A stretch of DNA of 6,060 nt from assembly GCA_022736605.1 (NCBI GenBank), contig DZDB01000115.1, forward strand, positions 1-6,060. Reading direction: 5' to 3'. Origin of the DNA: Sideroxydans lithotrophicus (lineage in GTDB: Bacteria > Pseudomonadota > Gammaproteobacteria > Burkholderiales > Sulfuriferulaceae). A program made the translations under genes and the position numbers. Shown here piece by piece: positions 5,019 to 6,060 of the stretch (position 1 is its first letter; each line of letters begins with the position of its first letter). A model generated the notes under the pieces. The model was given only the letters and a program-made list of their open reading frames with translations, was not told where the DNA came from and made no database searches.

Positions 5019-6060
5019 ATGGACGCCCAATACCACCCCCAGAAAATCGAAGCGGATGCCCAGCGTCACTGGCGCGAATCCGCCGCCTTCCACGCCAGCG
5101 AAACCTCGGACAAGCCAAAATACTATTGCCTGTCGATGTTCCCCTATCCGTCCGGCAAGCTGCACATGGGGCACGTGCGCAATTACACCATTGGCGACGT
5201 GCTGGCGCGCTTCCACCGCATGCAGGGCTACAACGTCATGCAGCCGATGGGCTGGGACGCCTTCGGCCTGCCCGCTGAAAACGCCGCGCTCAAAAACGGC
5301 GTGCCGCCCGCCGCCTGGACCTACGCCAACATCGACCACATGCGCACGCAGTTGCAAGCGCTCGGCCTGGCGATCGACTGGCAACGCGAAATCGCCACCT
5401 GCCAGCCGGATTACTACCGCTGGGAACAGTGGCTGTTTACCAAACTGTTTGAAAAAGGCGTGATCTACAAAAAAACCGCCAGCGTGAACTGGGACCCGGT
5501 GGACAACACCGTGCTCGCCAACGAGCAGGTCATCGACGGGCGCGGCTGGCGCAGCGGCGCGCTGGTGGAAAAACGCGATATTCCGATGTATTTCATGCGC
5601 ATCACCCAGTACGCCGACGAGCTGTTGAGCGGGCTGGACGCGTTGCCGCAGTGGCCGGAACAGGTCAAAACCATGCAGCGCAACTGGATTGGCAAGAGTG
5701 TCGGCGTGCGTCTGGCGTTTCCCTATACGCAGGACGGCGTGGCTGAAAAACTCTGGGTCTTCACCACCCGCGCCGACACGCTGATGGGCGTGACCTTTGT
5801 CGCGGTCGCCGCCGAGCACCCACTGGCGCTGCGTGCTGCACAAAACAATCCTGCACTTGCCGCGTTCATTGCCGAATGCAAACAGGGCAGTGTGGCCGAA
5901 GCCGACATGGCGACGATGGACAAAAAAGGCATGGACACCGGCCTCAGTGTCAGCCATCCGCTGACCGGGGAAGCCATCCCGGTATGGGTCGGCAATTACG
6001 TGCTGATGAGCTACGGCGACGGCGCGGTGATGGCGGTACCGGCGCACGACGAGCGCGATT
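5019..6060 (+). CDS. leuS: Leucyl-tRNA synthetase, N-terminal part (runs off the window end)
   Basis: Class Ia aminoacyl-tRNA synthetase that charges tRNA-Leu with leucine at the expense of ATP, in the cytoplasm. The window holds 347 codons without a stop, out of roughly 860 usual for the bacterial enzyme. Visible parts are the Rossmann catalytic domain with the HIGH-type motif HMGH at 49-52 in FPYPSGKLHMGHVRNYTIGD, the GWDAFGLPAE block, the ZN1 insertion near 155-182, and the CP1 editing domain with the threonine-rich motif TTRADTLMG (249-257) and AVPAHDERD, whose Asp344 corresponds to the conserved editing aspartate. KMSKS and the tRNA-binding domains lie outside. The N-terminus MDAQYHPQKIEA aligns with E. 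coli MQEQYRPEEIES, fixing the ATG at 5019, although no Shine-Dalgarno sequence precedes it. The zinc cysteines of ZN1 are replaced by Asp159, Gly176 and Ser179. Confidence 0.97.
   Translation, partial: MDAQYHPQKIEADAQRHWRESAAFHASETSDKPKYYCLSMFPYPSGKLHMGHVRNYTIGDVLARFHRMQGYNVMQPMGWDAFGLPAENAALKNGVPPAAWTYANIDHMRTQLQALGLAIDWQREIATCQPDYYRWEQWLFTKLFEKGVIYKKTASVNWDPVDNTVLANEQVIDGRGWRSGALVEKRDIPMYFMRITQYADELLSGLDALPQWPEQVKTMQRNWIGKSVGVRLAFPYTQDGVAEKLWVFTTRADTLMGVTFVAVAAEHPLALRAAQNNPALAAFIAECKQGSVAEADMATMDKKGMDTGLSVSHPLTGEAIPVWVGNYVLMSYGDGAVMAVPAHDERD

Noticed and set aside
4877..5020. 48-codon N-terminal extension of prkB from the ATG at 5020
   Set aside because: It would include the prkB promoter and overlap the leuS start; the residues do not belong to the family, and the ATG at 4876 has a good ribosome site.
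4998..6047. 349-codon open frame on the minus strand opposite leuS
   Set aside because: Exact antisense of the well-conserved leuS coding region in a GC-rich genome; histidine- and valine-rich low-complexity translation with no recognisable domain.

Overview
The window looks like chromosomal DNA of a Gram-negative proteobacterium, most likely an autotrophic betaproteobacterium of the sulfur-oxidising kind (Nitrosomonadales-like). This rests on a class I (proteobacterial) phosphoribulokinase for the Calvin cycle, a Blh/PDO2-type persulfide dioxygenase, and HtpG and LeuRS proteins that are close to the E. coli proteins in sequence. The lineage is an inference; no 16S or phylogenetic marker was compared.

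Layout: (1) 5-889, minus strand, a persulfide dioxygenase of the metallo-beta-lactamase fold. (2) 890-1227, a 338-base divergent intergenic region. It holds the dioxygenase ribosome-binding site, a possible sigma-54 element and an AT-rich palindrome on the dioxygenase side, and a good sigma-32 heat-shock promoter on the htpG side. (3) 1228-3129, plus strand, htpG (bacterial Hsp90). (4) 3130-3210, a short gap with an 8-bp inverted repeat whose right arm contains a possible -10 box. (5) 3211-3926, plus strand, a two-gene HEPN/MNT module (HepT-like HI0074-family protein and MntA-like minimal nucleotidyltransferase) with a 4-base ATGA overlap. (6) 3935-3964, a strong bidirectional intrinsic terminator shared by two convergent transcripts. 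(7) 3986-4876, minus strand, prkB (phosphoribulokinase). (8) 4877-5018, a compact divergent promoter region with a near-consensus sigma-70 promoter for prkB, a perfect TATAAT for leuS, and a dyad CCCGCGT-N11-ACGCGGG in the format of LysR-type regulator sites. (9) 5019 to the window end, plus strand, the first 347 codons of leuS.

Working together: the dioxygenase (oxidation of sulfane sulfur to sulfite) and phosphoribulokinase (regeneration of the CO2 acceptor) fit a chemolithoautotroph using reduced sulfur, but they are not in one operon here. htpG and leuS are housekeeping genes. The HEPN/MNT pair is the only accessory element, with visibly lower G+C (about 51-52% counted by hand, against about 57% in a sample of htpG), and is probably a toxin-antitoxin module neutralised by AMPylation. 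No RNA gene, CRISPR array, insertion sequence or integration site was seen. I found no convincing new biological system. The items most worth a second look are the HI0074-type HEPN protein with an intact RX4HXY motif, the LysR-type dyad over the prkB promoter, and the possible sigma-54 control of the dioxygenase.
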